Below are positions 16,526 through 25,285 of a stretch of DNA of 54,608 nt, one piece after another; the stretch's first letter is position 1, and the number at the start of each line of letters is the position of its first letter. Under the pieces are notes generated by a model. That model worked only from the letters and a program-made list of their open reading frames with translations, made no database searches and had not been told where the DNA came from. The translations under genes and the position numbers were made by a program. The DNA is from Deltaproteobacteria bacterium (GTDB taxonomy: Bacteria > Bdellovibrionota > Bdellovibrionia > Bdellovibrionales > JAMPXM01), in assembly GCA_017302795.1 (NCBI GenBank), contig JAFLCB010000017.1:1-54608 (forward strand), read 5' to 3'.

Positions 16526-18052
16526 TTACCAATCGGTTGGGAAATAGTCCTTCAGAAACTTTCCTGACCAATGTTTACCGCTCAGGATTCCGTCGAAGAA
16601 CGGATCGCAAACGCGAGCTGCGCCATCGACAATGTCGAGTGGTGGCTGAAAGTCATGAATCTCCTCTTTTAATCGTGCTAAATGCGCAGGATCTTCGTCG
16701 GTCACCCAGCCAGTATCCACCGCATTCATGTAGATTCCATCTTTTGCCAAATCACTAGCTGAAGTATGCGTCAGCATATTGAGCGCGGCTTTCGCCATGT
16801 TGGTATGCGGATGCCTATCACTTTTTGTGAAACGATAGAACTTCCCCTCCATGGCACTCACATTCACGATGTGCTTCACCCCCGTGTAGTCGCGACGCAT
16901 GATAGGAATTAAACGGCTGCAGAGAACAAATGGCGCAATTGCGTTCACAAGCTGCACTTCGAGCATTTCAGCTGTCGGAACTTCCGCAACTTTCATTCGC
17001 CACGAATTCATATTCCTAAGGTCGATCTGCTGAAGATCCGCATCCAATTTTCCCTCAGGAAAAACTTCGGCTGCGGCAAGCGAGCGATCAAAAGAATACG
17101 GGATCTGCGATAATTGCGCTGACGATCGAATGCCAACTCCCGGTCCCTGCTCGTGCCACGCGACCGGCAGAGCCCGGTCCGAACTTGTAGGACAGAAGCC
17201 AGCGAGCTCGAGCTTACACGCTTCGTGTTTTCGCAAAATACTTTGCACATCTGGATCGAGTTCTTCGAAAGGCGTGTTCTCACCTGGCATCATGTGGGCA
17301 TAAAAACCTGGTGGCCGACGCACAGTTTGCGCCGCATTGTTGATGAGAATGTCGAGCCGGTCCAAGTGGCGCTCCATGTATTGCGTGAAAATTTCAACGC
17401 TTGGAGTGTGACGCAGATCGAGACCGAACACTTCCAGTCGATCTCCCCAATCCTTAAAATCTTCCTCTTTAGCAAATCGTCTTGCCGAGTCGACAGGAAA
17501 TCTTGTTGTTGCGATCACTCTTGCGCCAGCCCGCAACATCATGACCGTCGCCTGGTACCCAATTTTTAACCGAGAACCTGTGATTAAAACCGTCTGACCT
17601 TTGAGCGAGGCTGTCTGAAACCTTTTTTTATAATTGTAGTCCGCGCAAGTCGGACACATTGAATCGTAGAAAAAGTGAAGCTTAAGAAATTCAGCCTTGC
17701 ACACATAGCAATTGCGCGGCGATTTCAATTCTGGCTGCTGGGAATCAGTGACTTCGGGAGACACTAAAAGCGGGGCAGTGAAAACCGTCTTTAACCGCGC
17801 CTCCCGAATTCCAGTGGTTGCGCGCGCCTGACGATCCTGAGCCGTGATCTGACGACGTCGAGCACTGTCGATTTGCTTGTTGCGAATTCGAATTTCATCT
17901 TTTGCAGGGCGGGACAACCGCCCTGCAGAGGCCAACAGACTTACGCGCAACGCATCTGGGAGCTCGGCTAATCTGCGCCCGTCTTCTAAGAGCGCATTTA
18001 AAACCTTAGCTGCCGATTCAACTTCCTCGACCGAAATACCTGAGTTTTCCAT
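16526..18052 (-). CDS. Short-chain dehydrogenase/reductase-like protein with zinc-ribbon N-terminal extension
   Basis: A 508-residue protein, about twice the length of a normal SDR. Residues 1-110 are helical and charged, then comes a zinc ribbon (CYVC and CPTC, 14 residues apart). The Rossmann core follows: [10 protein letters not shown] for the cofactor and NNAAQT as the central strand motif. Where the catalytic Tyr-x3-Lys should be, the sequence reads TNMAK, so Lys is kept but Tyr is Thr. VDTGWV after it fits the family. The enzyme may use another proton donor or be a non-catalytic NAD(P) sensor. It is a single gene, convergent with the barrel gene. Confidence 0.8.
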   Translation of the reverse strand: MENSGISVEEVESAAKVLNALLEDGRRLAELPDALRVSLLASAGRLSRPAKDEIRIRNKQIDSARRRQITAQDRQARATTGIREARLKTVFTAPLLVSPEVTDSQQPELKSPRNCYVCKAEFLKLHFFYDSMCPTCADYNYKKRFQTASLKGQTVLITGSRLKIGYQATVMMLRAGARVIATTRFPVDSARRFAKEEDFKDWGDRLEVFGLDLRHTPSVEIFTQYMERHLDRLDILINNAAQTVRRPPGFYAHMMPGENTPFEELDPDVQSILRKHEACKLELAGFCPTSSDRALPVAWHEQGPGVGIRSSAQLSQIPYSFDRSLAAAEVFPEGKLDADLQQIDLRNMNSWRMKVAEVPTAEMLEVQLVNAIAPFVLCSRLIPIMRRDYTGVKHIVNVSAMEGKFYRFTKSDRHPHTNMAKAALNMLTHTSASDLAKDGIYMNAVDTGWVTDEDPAHLARLKEEIHDFQPPLDIVDGAARVCDPFFDGILSGKHWSGKFLKDYFPTDW

Positions 18053-18094
18053 TGGCGGAGAAATAGCGCGAAAGCTCGCAAAACTCCAGAAATC

Positions 18095-18766
18095 TCAGAA
18101 ATTCAGATCGTACGGACCACCTGCCTGAATCGCCTTCATATACGCAGGTCGGGACCGGAACTTTTCGATATAAGATCGAATAGCTTTGCGCTGAGTACCG
18201 ACCACCCCTTTTGCGTCGGCGGCCTCGATGGGGAAGCTCATCTGGATGTCTGCCGCACTGAATTGATCGCCCGCCAGCCAGCCCGTCCGCCTCAGCTCGG
18301 ATTCAATAAAATCAAAGTTCGTTCGCATTTGTTCATCGATATAGGCCTTGTGAACTTGTTGAGAGATACCTTTAAACAAGGGCTTAAGAAAAAAAGGCGC
18401 CGGCGCGTTTTCTATCTTTTCGATGATCACCTTCACCAACAACGGCGGCATGACGGATCCTTCAGCATAATGCATGAAAAATCGGTACTTGAGTTCGTCT
18501 GGGGACCCAGCCATGGGCTTCAATCGCCCCTGACCGTATTTATCAACGAGGTATTCGAGGATCGCACCAGACTCGGCAATTATATTCGCGCCATCTTCTA
18601 GCACCGGGGATTTGCCAAGCGGATGAATAGCACGCAAAGACACGGGGGCGCGCATGGTGACCTTGTCCCGTTGGTATCGAACAATTTCATACGGCAATTC
18701 GAGTTCTTCAAGAAGCCAAAGGATTCGCTGTGATCGTGAGTTATTGAGGTGGTGGAGTTTTATCAT
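18095..18766 (-). CDS. Glutathione S-transferase family protein
   Basis: A 223-residue cytosolic GST-type protein. The N-terminal thioredoxin-like domain begins MIKLHHLNNSRSQRILWLLEELELPYE, split here only to note the Ser/Arg active-site region (residues 8-11), and contains SPVLED and ESGAILEYL for glutathione binding near 53-72. An all-helical C-terminal domain follows. ATG 18764-18766 is preferred over an in-frame ATG 15 bases upstream because GAAGGAGG lies between the two. Such enzymes conjugate or reduce electrophiles with glutathione. It lies 42 bases upstream-oriented from the SDR gene and may share its transcript. Confidence 0.9.
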   Translation of the reverse strand: MIKLHHLNNSRSQRILWLLEELELPYEIVRYQRDKVTMRAPVSLRAIHPLGKSPVLEDGANIIAESGAILEYLVDKYGQGRLKPMAGSPDELKYRFFMHYAEGSVMPPLLVKVIIEKIENAPAPFFLKPLFKGISQQVHKAYIDEQMRTNFDFIESELRRTGWLAGDQFSAADIQMSFPIEAADAKGVVGTQRKAIRSYIEKFRSRPAYMKAIQAGGPYDLNF

Positions 18767-18845
18767 GCCTCCTTCTGGCATAAATCAGTGGTCATGTAAA
18801 TTCAGGACTCGACGACCATGGTTTAAAAAAACATACTTAACGACT

Positions 18846-19466
18846 ATGAATGAAATCACGACATTGAACCTTATATCCTTTCATCGACTTCTTGTGCGCC
18901 AAGTGCGCGAGGTGGCCGAACTCTTTGGCTTCGAAACCCGAAATAAATATCAAATCACGGACGAGAATAAAAATGTCGTCGCATTTGCCGCTGAAGAATC
19001 GAAGGGATTTCTTGGATTCCTGATGCGACAATTTCTTGGCCATTGGCGGAAATTCGACATTCATTTTGTACTTCCGAATAACCAACCCTTTCTTTCCGCA
19101 CATCATCCTTTTCGTTTTTACTTCGAACGATTGGAAATTAAGGACGCGCGCGGCAATGCTCTTGGCGCCGTTGAAAAACGCTTTTCAATTTTAACTAAGC
19201 GATTTGATATTCTAAACGACCGCGGCTTAACGGTTATGGAAGTCTCGTCGCCGATCTGGAAACTCTGGACATTTAATTTTATGCACCAAGGCCGACAGAT
19301 CGCCTCCGTACAAAAAAAATGGTCGGGGATTTTTAGCGAGGTTCTAACCGATCGAGATAACTTTATGGTCGAGTTCACAGATTCATCCATGGACCAGCGA
19401 GAAAGAACTTTGATTCTCGCCGCAGCGCTGTTTGTCGACATCATCTATTTCGAGAAGAAAAAGTGA
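18846..19466 (+). CDS. Phospholipid scramblase-related / LURP-one-like protein
   Basis: A 206-residue protein that resembles the scramblase/LURP-one (tubby-like barrel) family. It has paired-strand repeats such as KYQITDENKNVVAFAAEE, FDILNDRGLTVMEVSSP and a closing hydrophobic helix LILAAALFVDIIYFE. Bacterial members are usually called scramblase-family proteins; lipid scrambling has not been shown for them in general. ATG 18846 is chosen over longer frames that overlap the divergent GST gene. Its stop overlaps the start of the M48 protease gene (GTGA), so the two are coupled. Confidence 0.75.
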   Translation: MNEITTLNLISFHRLLVRQVREVAELFGFETRNKYQITDENKNVVAFAAEESKGFLGFLMRQFLGHWRKFDIHFVLPNNQPFLSAHHPFRFYFERLEIKDARGNALGAVEKRFSILTKRFDILNDRGLTVMEVSSPIWKLWTFNFMHQGRQIASVQKKWSGIFSEVLTDRDNFMVEFTDSSMDQRERTLILAAALFVDIIYFEKKK

Positions 19467-20599
19467 CAACCGAAGGAACGTATCCGGCTCTCTTTGGACG
19501 CAAAGGGGGCTTACTGTCGATAAATTTGGAACGGATGGAATTCCGATCCGACGATACACCCGAGGTTTCTTTCTCGATTTCAATTTCGAACATCGAAGTC
19601 TCTCTTGAGGGGGCGAACTCGCACCACTTTCGACTGACAGACCGTCTTCAACGCGCAAACTCAGTCGTTATCCAAGAGATAACCCCGGTGCTTGAGCTTG
19701 CAAAGCGCGGCAACCAATCTGCGCAAGAAATTTCCGACCGAGCAAAATCAAAAACCCGGATACGAGCCGCGCTAGCTAGTTCACCTATTGTTCTAACAGT
19801 GTTTTTGTTGCTGGCCGTGCCGGCGTTAATTTCATTTATTCCTATGAGTTGGCTGAACGGCGCACTCACCCACAAGCAAGAGCGAAAAATCGGCCTCATG
19901 ATGCTTCCGGTTTTAACGCCAAATCCTCCGCCCGCAGCAGAGGCGGTGGAGGCCAAAAACCTCCTCGCCCTACGAAAACTAGCGGGCTACATCCAAAATG
20001 CGAACTCAAGCCTTAAAGACATTGAATTTGATATTCACATTTCGCCGAGCCCAGACATCAACGCATTTGCGCTTCCTGGCGGAATCGTCGTTATGAATCA
20101 AGGTCTTCTCGAAAAAGCCGAAACGGTTGAAGAAGTTGCCGGCGTGTTGGCCCATGAAATGGCACATGTCGAACGCCGCCATACTTTTAAATCTCTAGCA
20201 AACCGACTTGGCTATTTGGGAGGGCTCGTCTTATTGAGCACGCTCATCGGTGCTGACGCGGCAATCGTGATCGCCAAAGGAGCGGACCTCGTTTCACTCA
20301 AGCATTCGCGTGACGATGAGCGAGAAGCCGACGCACAAGGAATGATCTTCCTTCAGAACGCGAAGGTTGACGGCAAAGGAATGATCACCTTTTTTAAGAA
20401 GCTCAATGAAACAGAAGCGGCCGTTTTGGGCGGCGCGGGAAAAACCATCAATCATTCGCTTCGGTTTCTTAGCACTCACCCACTTTCTAGCGAACGCGTC
20501 GAACGCCTCGAAGGCCTCCTCCAACAACAGCTTAATTCTCAGCAGATCCAGCAACAGCCATTGCCAGTAACGCTTGACGAGCTTCGCGCGAGTTCTTAG
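19463..20599 (+). CDS. M48-family zinc metallopeptidase with N-terminal soluble domain and one membrane helix
   Basis: A 378-residue protein. Residues 1-85 form a beta-rich domain like the PH/GRAM-type region (DUF7092-like) placed before some M48 proteases. A transmembrane helix lies near 112-135. The peptidase domain carries HEMAH with H231, E232 and H235 and the third ligand Glu in DDEREADAQG near 290. The catalytic part would face the periplasm, as in BepA/HtpX-related quality-control proteases. GTG 19463 overlaps the preceding stop. Coupling to the scramblase-like gene suggests a joint membrane-maintenance role. Confidence 0.85.
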   Translation: MTTEGTYPALFGRKGGLLSINLERMEFRSDDTPEVSFSISISNIEVSLEGANSHHFRLTDRLQRANSVVIQEITPVLELAKRGNQSAQEISDRAKSKTRIRAALASSPIVLTVFLLLAVPALISFIPMSWLNGALTHKQERKIGLMMLPVLTPNPPPAAEAVEAKNLLALRKLAGYIQNANSSLKDIEFDIHISPSPDINAFALPGGIVVMNQGLLEKAETVEEVAGVLAHEMAHVERRHTFKSLANRLGYLGGLVLLSTLIGADAAIVIAKGADLVSLKHSRDDEREADAQGMIFLQNAKVDGKGMITFFKKLNETEAAVLGGAGKTINHSLRFLSTHPLSSERVERLEGLLQQQLNSQQIQQQPLPVTLDELRASS

Positions 20600-20657
20600 A
20601 TACACAGCTGTCTCCATTGTCTGCAAAAATTTTCGCTCCCAAAAGGAAAACAAACAC

Positions 20658-21188
20658 ATGTCGCAATCCGCTTCGATCGATGCCGCGGTTTTTCAATTTT
20701 GCACTAAACAACAAGTGCGTATTCTTAAGAATCTTCAAAGTATTCTCAAAAAGAGTGCTGAGTTCGCCGATCACAAAAAAATTAATATGGAAGTGCTACT
20801 CCAGGCCCGGCTTGCTCCCGATCAATTTCCCCTGATGCGACAGATTCAAATTGCCTGCGACACCGCAAAGTTCAACTGTGCACGATTTACTGGGACGACG
20901 GCCCCCTCTCATCCCGACGACGAGAAAACTCTCACAGAAGCAATGTCTCGCATCGACAGCGTGGTTCAATATCTAGCAAGCTTTAAAGAAGCTGACTTTT
21001 CTGGATCGTCGCAAAGGAAGATCACGAACCCTCGCTGGGAATCAAAGTGGATGACGGGTGAAGACTTCTTCCATCAATATGCGGCGCCGAATGTGTATTT
21101 TCATGTGACGACTGCCTACTCGATACTTCGCCACAACGGCGTAGAAATCGGCAAAAGTGCCTACCTCGGCGATCTCTCGTTTCAATGA
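20658..21188 (+). CDS. DUF1993-family protein
   Basis: A 176-residue, mostly helical protein matching DUF1993: N-terminal helices with a FQFCTKQQVRILKNLQSIL segment, FPLMRQIQIACDTAKFNCAR in the middle (near 59-78), and a C-terminal FFHQYAAPNVYFHVTTAYSI helix. The fold is DinB-like. Function is not known. ATG 20658 has AAAAGGA upstream; a longer frame would overlap the M48 gene. Its stop overlaps the start of the pseudouridine synthase gene. Confidence 0.85.
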   Translation: MSQSASIDAAVFQFCTKQQVRILKNLQSILKKSAEFADHKKINMEVLLQARLAPDQFPLMRQIQIACDTAKFNCARFTGTTAPSHPDDEKTLTEAMSRIDSVVQYLASFKEADFSGSSQRKITNPRWESKWMTGEDFFHQYAAPNVYFHVTTAYSILRHNGVEIGKSAYLGDLSFQ

Positions 21189-21853
21189 TAGAAATTCCGG
21201 TTCTTTTCCAAAGTCGCGAAGTTGTCGTCGTGGACAAACCGGTGGGTATCTCGGTTCACAACGGCGAATCTGCGGAATTTGAATCGGATCTCATTTCTGT
21301 TTTGTCATTGCAGTTGGAAATTTCAAATCTGTTTCCGGTACACCGCCTCGACAAAGAAACAAGCGGCCTTCAAATTCTAGCGGTTTCTAGCGAAGCCGCA
21401 TCGATTTGGGCCCAGGAGTTTCAGAATGATCGAGTTAGAAAATTCTACGAAGGCATCACGAGGGGTGCCCTTAAGGATCACGAAGGGACTTGGCTAAAGC
21501 CAATAACCGACCGTTCCGAGGGCCGCGTAAATCCCGCAGGATTATCAAGCAATCGAGTTCAGGCCGAAACGCGGTTTCGGGTTCTTGGTTCCAATAAATA
21601 TTTTTCCCGAGTGCGCTTCGAGTTAGTCACGGGTCGACAGCACCAGATCCGCAAGCACAGCGCCCTTCACAAGCATCCGCTTGTCGGTGACCGGCGATAT
21701 GGCGACAGGATTTACAATCAAAGAATGTCCGACCTTTACGAAACAGACCGAATGTTTTTGCACAGTACCCGAATCGAGATGCGCGGACAGACGTTTGCGT
21801 CGCCCGCACCTCCTGAGTTTGATACGCTGGTGACGTTAGAATCCGGGGCTTAG
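21185..21853 (+). CDS. RluA-family RNA pseudouridine synthase
   Basis: A 222-residue catalytic domain without an S4 domain. The active-site motif HRLDKETSG contains the catalytic Asp56, and KPVGISVHNG near 18-27 and GRQHQIRKH near 149-157 are the other family motifs. It isomerises uridine to pseudouridine in rRNA or tRNA; the target cannot be told from sequence, though its size fits the RluA/RluC/TruC single-domain group. ATG 21185 overlaps the DUF1993 stop (ATGA). Confidence 0.92.
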   Translation: MIEIPVLFQSREVVVVDKPVGISVHNGESAEFESDLISVLSLQLEISNLFPVHRLDKETSGLQILAVSSEAASIWAQEFQNDRVRKFYEGITRGALKDHEGTWLKPITDRSEGRVNPAGLSSNRVQAETRFRVLGSNKYFSRVRFELVTGRQHQIRKHSALHKHPLVGDRRYGDRIYNQRMSDLYETDRMFLHSTRIEMRGQTFASPAPPEFDTLVTLESGA

Positions 21854-21860
21854 GAGAAAG

Positions 21861-23015
21861 ATGAAAACCGCAATGCTCACAATCGCTGTATTTACCGGTG
21901 CTACGCTTTTTGCGGTCTTCCTTTTGTATATGAAGGCGTCGACAGAATTCGGCGACCTTCCAGATGGCGATCGACTTTCGCGAATCCAAGCCTCGCCCCA
22001 GTTCAACAAAGAAACCGGCAAGTTTCAGAATCGAAATCCGCAAGACTTTCAAAGCAACATGCCCTTCTTCAAGCTGTTGAAACTTTACTTTTTTGGACCA
22101 GAAATTCGTGTCCCCACAGCCGATCTTCCCACGATGACGCCTATCATGAGCGATTTTCTAAAGCCCGCTACAGATGCGTCTGATGTCCACATTATTTGGC
22201 TTGGTCATTCGACAGTTCTTTTGCGAATCGCAGGCAAAACTTTAATGATTGATCCGGCACATTCAAAACGTGTTGCTCCGGTTTTTTTTCTAGGGAACCG
22301 CTTCCAGAAATCACCCCTTTCCCTCGAAGACTTGCCTAAAATCGATTTGGTTTTGATTTCTCATGATCATTACGATCACTTGGACCGCACTTCACTGCAG
22401 AGCATTGTTGAAACTGCGGGTAAGGACGCGACGTATATTATGCCCCTCGGTGTTGGCGCACGAGTTGAAAGCTTTGGGATTCCGGCAGGCCAAATCGTAG
22501 AATTAGACTGGTGGGAATCCTATGGCGAAAAGGAGAGTATCAAGATTACCGCGACACCGTCTCAACATTTTTCTGGACGCGGTTTAAGCGATTCGCTCAA
22601 GACACTTTGGGCGGGATTTGCGATTGAAACGGACCTGGTAAAAGGTTTTTACAGCGGTGACACCGGCTACCACACCCACTTCAAAGAAATCGGCGATCGC
22701 TTCGATGGGTTTGATTTTGCTCTGCTAGAATCAGGACAATACAATCAAATGTGGCAATATGTTCACCTGCTTCCAGCGGAAGTAATCCAGGCGGCGATCG
22801 ACCTTCGAACAAAACAGTTTTTGCCTATGCACTGGGGCATGTACAACTTGTCCATCCACGACTGGTTTGATCCGATCGAGTCTGTTTCGACTTTGGCAGA
22901 AAAAGCCAAGTTTCAATTCGCGCCAAGCCGCAAGAAAATAATTTTACTTAATCGCTCTGCGTTCAATTTCCAGAAGCCGAGCTTTCATTTTCAGTCCACC
23001 TGCATAGCCACCTAG
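21861..23015 (+). CDS. MBL-fold metallo-hydrolase, NAPE-PLD-like, membrane-anchored
   Basis: A 384-residue protein. An N-terminal helix (residues 5-24) anchors it, with the domain in the periplasm. The metallo-beta-lactamase fold carries SHDHYDHLD (the HxHxDH zinc motif), IWLGHSTVLLRI as the first core strands, GDTGYH, and LPMHWG as the last His ligand. This pattern resembles the UlaG/NAPE-PLD-like hydrolase group, whose substrates include phospholipid-type esters. ATG 21861 has AGGAGA upstream. The last 72 bases overlap the convergent ogt gene. Confidence 0.88.
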   Translation: MKTAMLTIAVFTGATLFAVFLLYMKASTEFGDLPDGDRLSRIQASPQFNKETGKFQNRNPQDFQSNMPFFKLLKLYFFGPEIRVPTADLPTMTPIMSDFLKPATDASDVHIIWLGHSTVLLRIAGKTLMIDPAHSKRVAPVFFLGNRFQKSPLSLEDLPKIDLVLISHDHYDHLDRTSLQSIVETAGKDATYIMPLGVGARVESFGIPAGQIVELDWWESYGEKESIKITATPSQHFSGRGLSDSLKTLWAGFAIETDLVKGFYSGDTGYHTHFKEIGDRFDGFDFALLESGQYNQMWQYVHLLPAEVIQAAIDLRTKQFLPMHWGMYNLSIHDWFDPIESVSTLAEKAKFQFAPSRKKIILLNRSAFNFQKPSFHFQSTCIAT

Positions 23016-23432
23016 AGTTCCGTCGCTGGCGACCACACGGTGGCAGGGTACGATAATCGGAAGAGGATTTCGACCGTTTGCAGAGCCGACAGCGCGGAAA
23101 GCCTTTCCCGCTCCGAGTTTTTCCGCCTGCTCGCGGTAAGAAATGGTTTTACCGTATGGGATTTCCGCAAGCGATCGCCAAGCCCTCAATTGAAACTCTG
23201 TTCCATTCGCTTTCGTTGGCAAATTAAAATTCACGCGCTCGCCGCGAAAGTACTCTTCCAATTGGGTCACCGCTTCTGTGAGAACTGAGCAAGCTTTGCC
23301 GCCGGATTTAAATTTTAATGACGGCTTTGAACCGCCAAGACCAACTGACAAAAGCGATTTATCATCGCTGACCAGGTGTAATTTCCCGATCGGGCTTTGC
23401 ATAGCGACATAGTAAAGCTCTGTATTTTTCAC
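22944..23432 (-). CDS. ogt: Methylated-DNA--protein-cysteine methyltransferase
   Basis: A 162-residue suicide enzyme that removes alkyl groups from O6-guanine in DNA. The acceptor Cys130 lies in PCHRVV, preceded by the DNA-binding RAVGSANGRNP segment and followed by GGYAGG. There is no Ada-type N-terminal domain, so this is the Ogt form. The start is GTG 23430-23432 with AAGGGGGG upstream. Its 3' end overlaps the MBL gene tail-to-tail by 72 bases, and it lies 15 bases downstream of the split gene, likely in one transcript. Confidence 0.95.
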   Translation of the reverse strand: MKNTELYYVAMQSPIGKLHLVSDDKSLLSVGLGGSKPSLKFKSGGKACSVLTEAVTQLEEYFRGERVNFNLPTKANGTEFQLRAWRSLAEIPYGKTISYREQAEKLGAGKAFRAVGSANGRNPLPIIVPCHRVVASDGTLGGYAGGLKMKARLLEIERRAIK

Positions 23433-23447
23433 GGGCCCCCCTTCGAA

Positions 23448-24236
23448 CTAGTACTGTAATTCGCATCGACCTTCCACAGGGGAAAGTCCAAAACGCGCAC
23501 TCATGCTTTCATGGGGATTCGAAGAGAAATCAAGTCGGATCAACTTAACCAGGAATTCTTCCGCCGTAATTGAATAGCCCTCGCCTAAAATTGGCGGACA
23601 GGCAGTTAAAGTCTTTCGCACAATGTCGAGCCGGTTTTGAAGTTCCAAGCTTAAGGCGATTACAACACGGCGAAGATTTGAATCACGGCTGGGCGTGGAG
23701 AATAAATGGTACTCTTTGGATACAAGACAAGCGCCTTTTTCGCTCCCTGACTTCGACCGATTGACCAGGTACTGAAATCCCAGCTGAACCACATCCTGGC
23801 GCGCGTGGGCCATTCGGCAGAAGTCTTGTGAAAGGCGAGTGACCCGCTCGTTTTTAGATTCTGCGCCAACGTCTTTTGCAAGGAGCCCACGCACTGACTC
23901 TTCAAACGAACTAATCCAATGGTTGAGCTCAAACGCATTTTGCGTTTCACGCTGCGATTGATTCGCAAAATGAACCGCAGGCTTTACGTAACCTGGCTGA
24001 GCTTCGAATCCGACGCCAATATTTTGTGGCCAGATCCAGCGACGGAACCCTGTTGTCTCTTCCCGCGGGACCACTCCCAAAGTGGTAATCGTAATCATTT
24101 GCCGAACCGCTGCCGGCATCCAAGACCCTTGCAGCTCTACGACGCCCGTTGGACGTACTCGTTTTACAATCTCAACGTGTCCTGGCTTTAACCAAATCGT
24201 CCCAGGAACGACGGCACTTTTTGAAATTTCAATTGG
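23448..24236 (-). pseudogene. 3' part of a frameshift-split exported protein
   Basis: The open frame runs from 24236 to 23448 (262 codons) but has no ATG, GTG or TTG before an internal ATG at 24117-24119. The 40 residues before that Met read as normal protein (for example PGTIWLKPGHVEIVKR). The frame overlaps the end of the upstream fragment by only 8 bases. The simplest reading is one gene of about 405 codons broken by a single frameshift between 24229 and 24239. Expression from the internal ATG or from a rare ATT start cannot be excluded. The protein family is not recognised. Confidence 0.6.
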
Positions 24237-24663
24237 CTAAGTATGTTTCGCGAGAGAACCCGTCCAGGTCCGACTGACTATTGATTCGATCGAGAAACGC
24301 CTTCACGCGCTCGACGGGGTCCAATATCGAATCAAAATCTTTTGTCGTATTTGCGAACTGGGCCTGGCGATCTCGACTGCCCGAGATCGCGAACGGAAGG
24401 CTATTCTTAAAAGAAAAAATGACTCTTGCCGCATACACTGCGTCCGCACAATCGGTCTCGATGCCAGCCCACTCGTTTTCCAGGAAAAAACGCTCGTGAA
24501 AAGAGTTGGAAATCCAATCACCATATTCTTTTTCCCATTGATCATCCCACGCCTCAGTCGCAACCCAAACTTGAGCTGATGCCAAACTCGGAACCAGAAG
24601 CCAGGCAGTCAAACAGCCGACGAGAGAAATAGCAAAAAAGAACCGGAGCAAATGTCTGGACAT
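24229..24663 (-). pseudogene. 5' part of the same split exported protein
   Basis: A 144-residue fragment from ATG 24661-24663. It has a clear signal peptide (hydrophobic residues 7-29, cleavage after SLASA) followed by KEYGDWI and ETDCADAVYAARVIFS. The latter resembles a papain-like Cys motif region, but this is not certain. The frame stops at TGA 24229-24231, exactly where the next fragment's frame opens. Longer starts upstream (TTG 24711, ATG 24693) lack ribosome sites. Confidence 0.6.
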
Positions 24664-24807
24664 GCGATATGTGAATGCAGGACAGAGGCCCATATTTTTT
24701 CGACGAAACAATCACCGCCAAAAACGACGTCTGAGATGTCGAAACAGTCGACAACAATGAAGGATTGACAACCTGAACTCGGTAAAATCAATTAACTCGC
24801 TGTGGGG

Positions 24808-25278
24808 TTAGTGGTACTCCCGCGACAGCACCCACTCCCAGACGTCGCCGTCTTCCTGATGCCCAACCAAACCAACTAGGGAAAAGCCATTTTTTTCAAG
24901 AACGCGCGTAGATGCGCCCTTGGATGGCTCGGTGTAAGCGGTGACGGTGAGATCGCGATCTTCCTTCAGTGCGATTTGAACCAGCGCTTCCGTCATTTCG
25001 GTCGCGACTCCGCGACCTTCAAACTCGGGAAATGTGTAACATTCAATTTCAATTCTACCGAGTTCGGGAGGTGCCCGAAAGCCGCACGTGCCTACACAGC
25101 TGCCGTCGACGATCGCGAGATAATTGAGCCAAGGCTCTTCAAAGCCTCGAGTCTTGTACGCCTCGGAAGTCGTTTCGCAAACGTCTTGCGAAATTTCATC
25201 CAAAATTAAAGTCGACTCGATATCGTCGCCAGCAATGGATCCATCTTCTAAAATTTTAATCAGTTCGATGCGTCCCAT
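24808..25278 (-). CDS. GNAT-family N-acetyltransferase
   Basis: A 156-residue acetyltransferase. The acetyl-CoA site is the segment FEGRGVATEMTEALV near residues 92-107 (Q/RxxGxG/A type loop), followed by a VTAYTEPSKGASTRVLEKNGF motif typical of RimJ/RimL-like members that modify amino groups of proteins or small molecules. ATG 25276-25278 follows AGGGGT; a longer in-frame start overlaps the upstream gene. It lies 7 bases after the desaturase gene on the same strand. Confidence 0.88.
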   Translation of the reverse strand: MGRIELIKILEDGSIAGDDIESTLILDEISQDVCETTSEAYKTRGFEEPWLNYLAIVDGSCVGTCGFRAPPELGRIEIECYTFPEFEGRGVATEMTEALVQIALKEDRDLTVTAYTEPSKGASTRVLEKNGFSLVGLVGHQEDGDVWEWVLSREYH

Positions 25279-25285
25279 ATGACCC

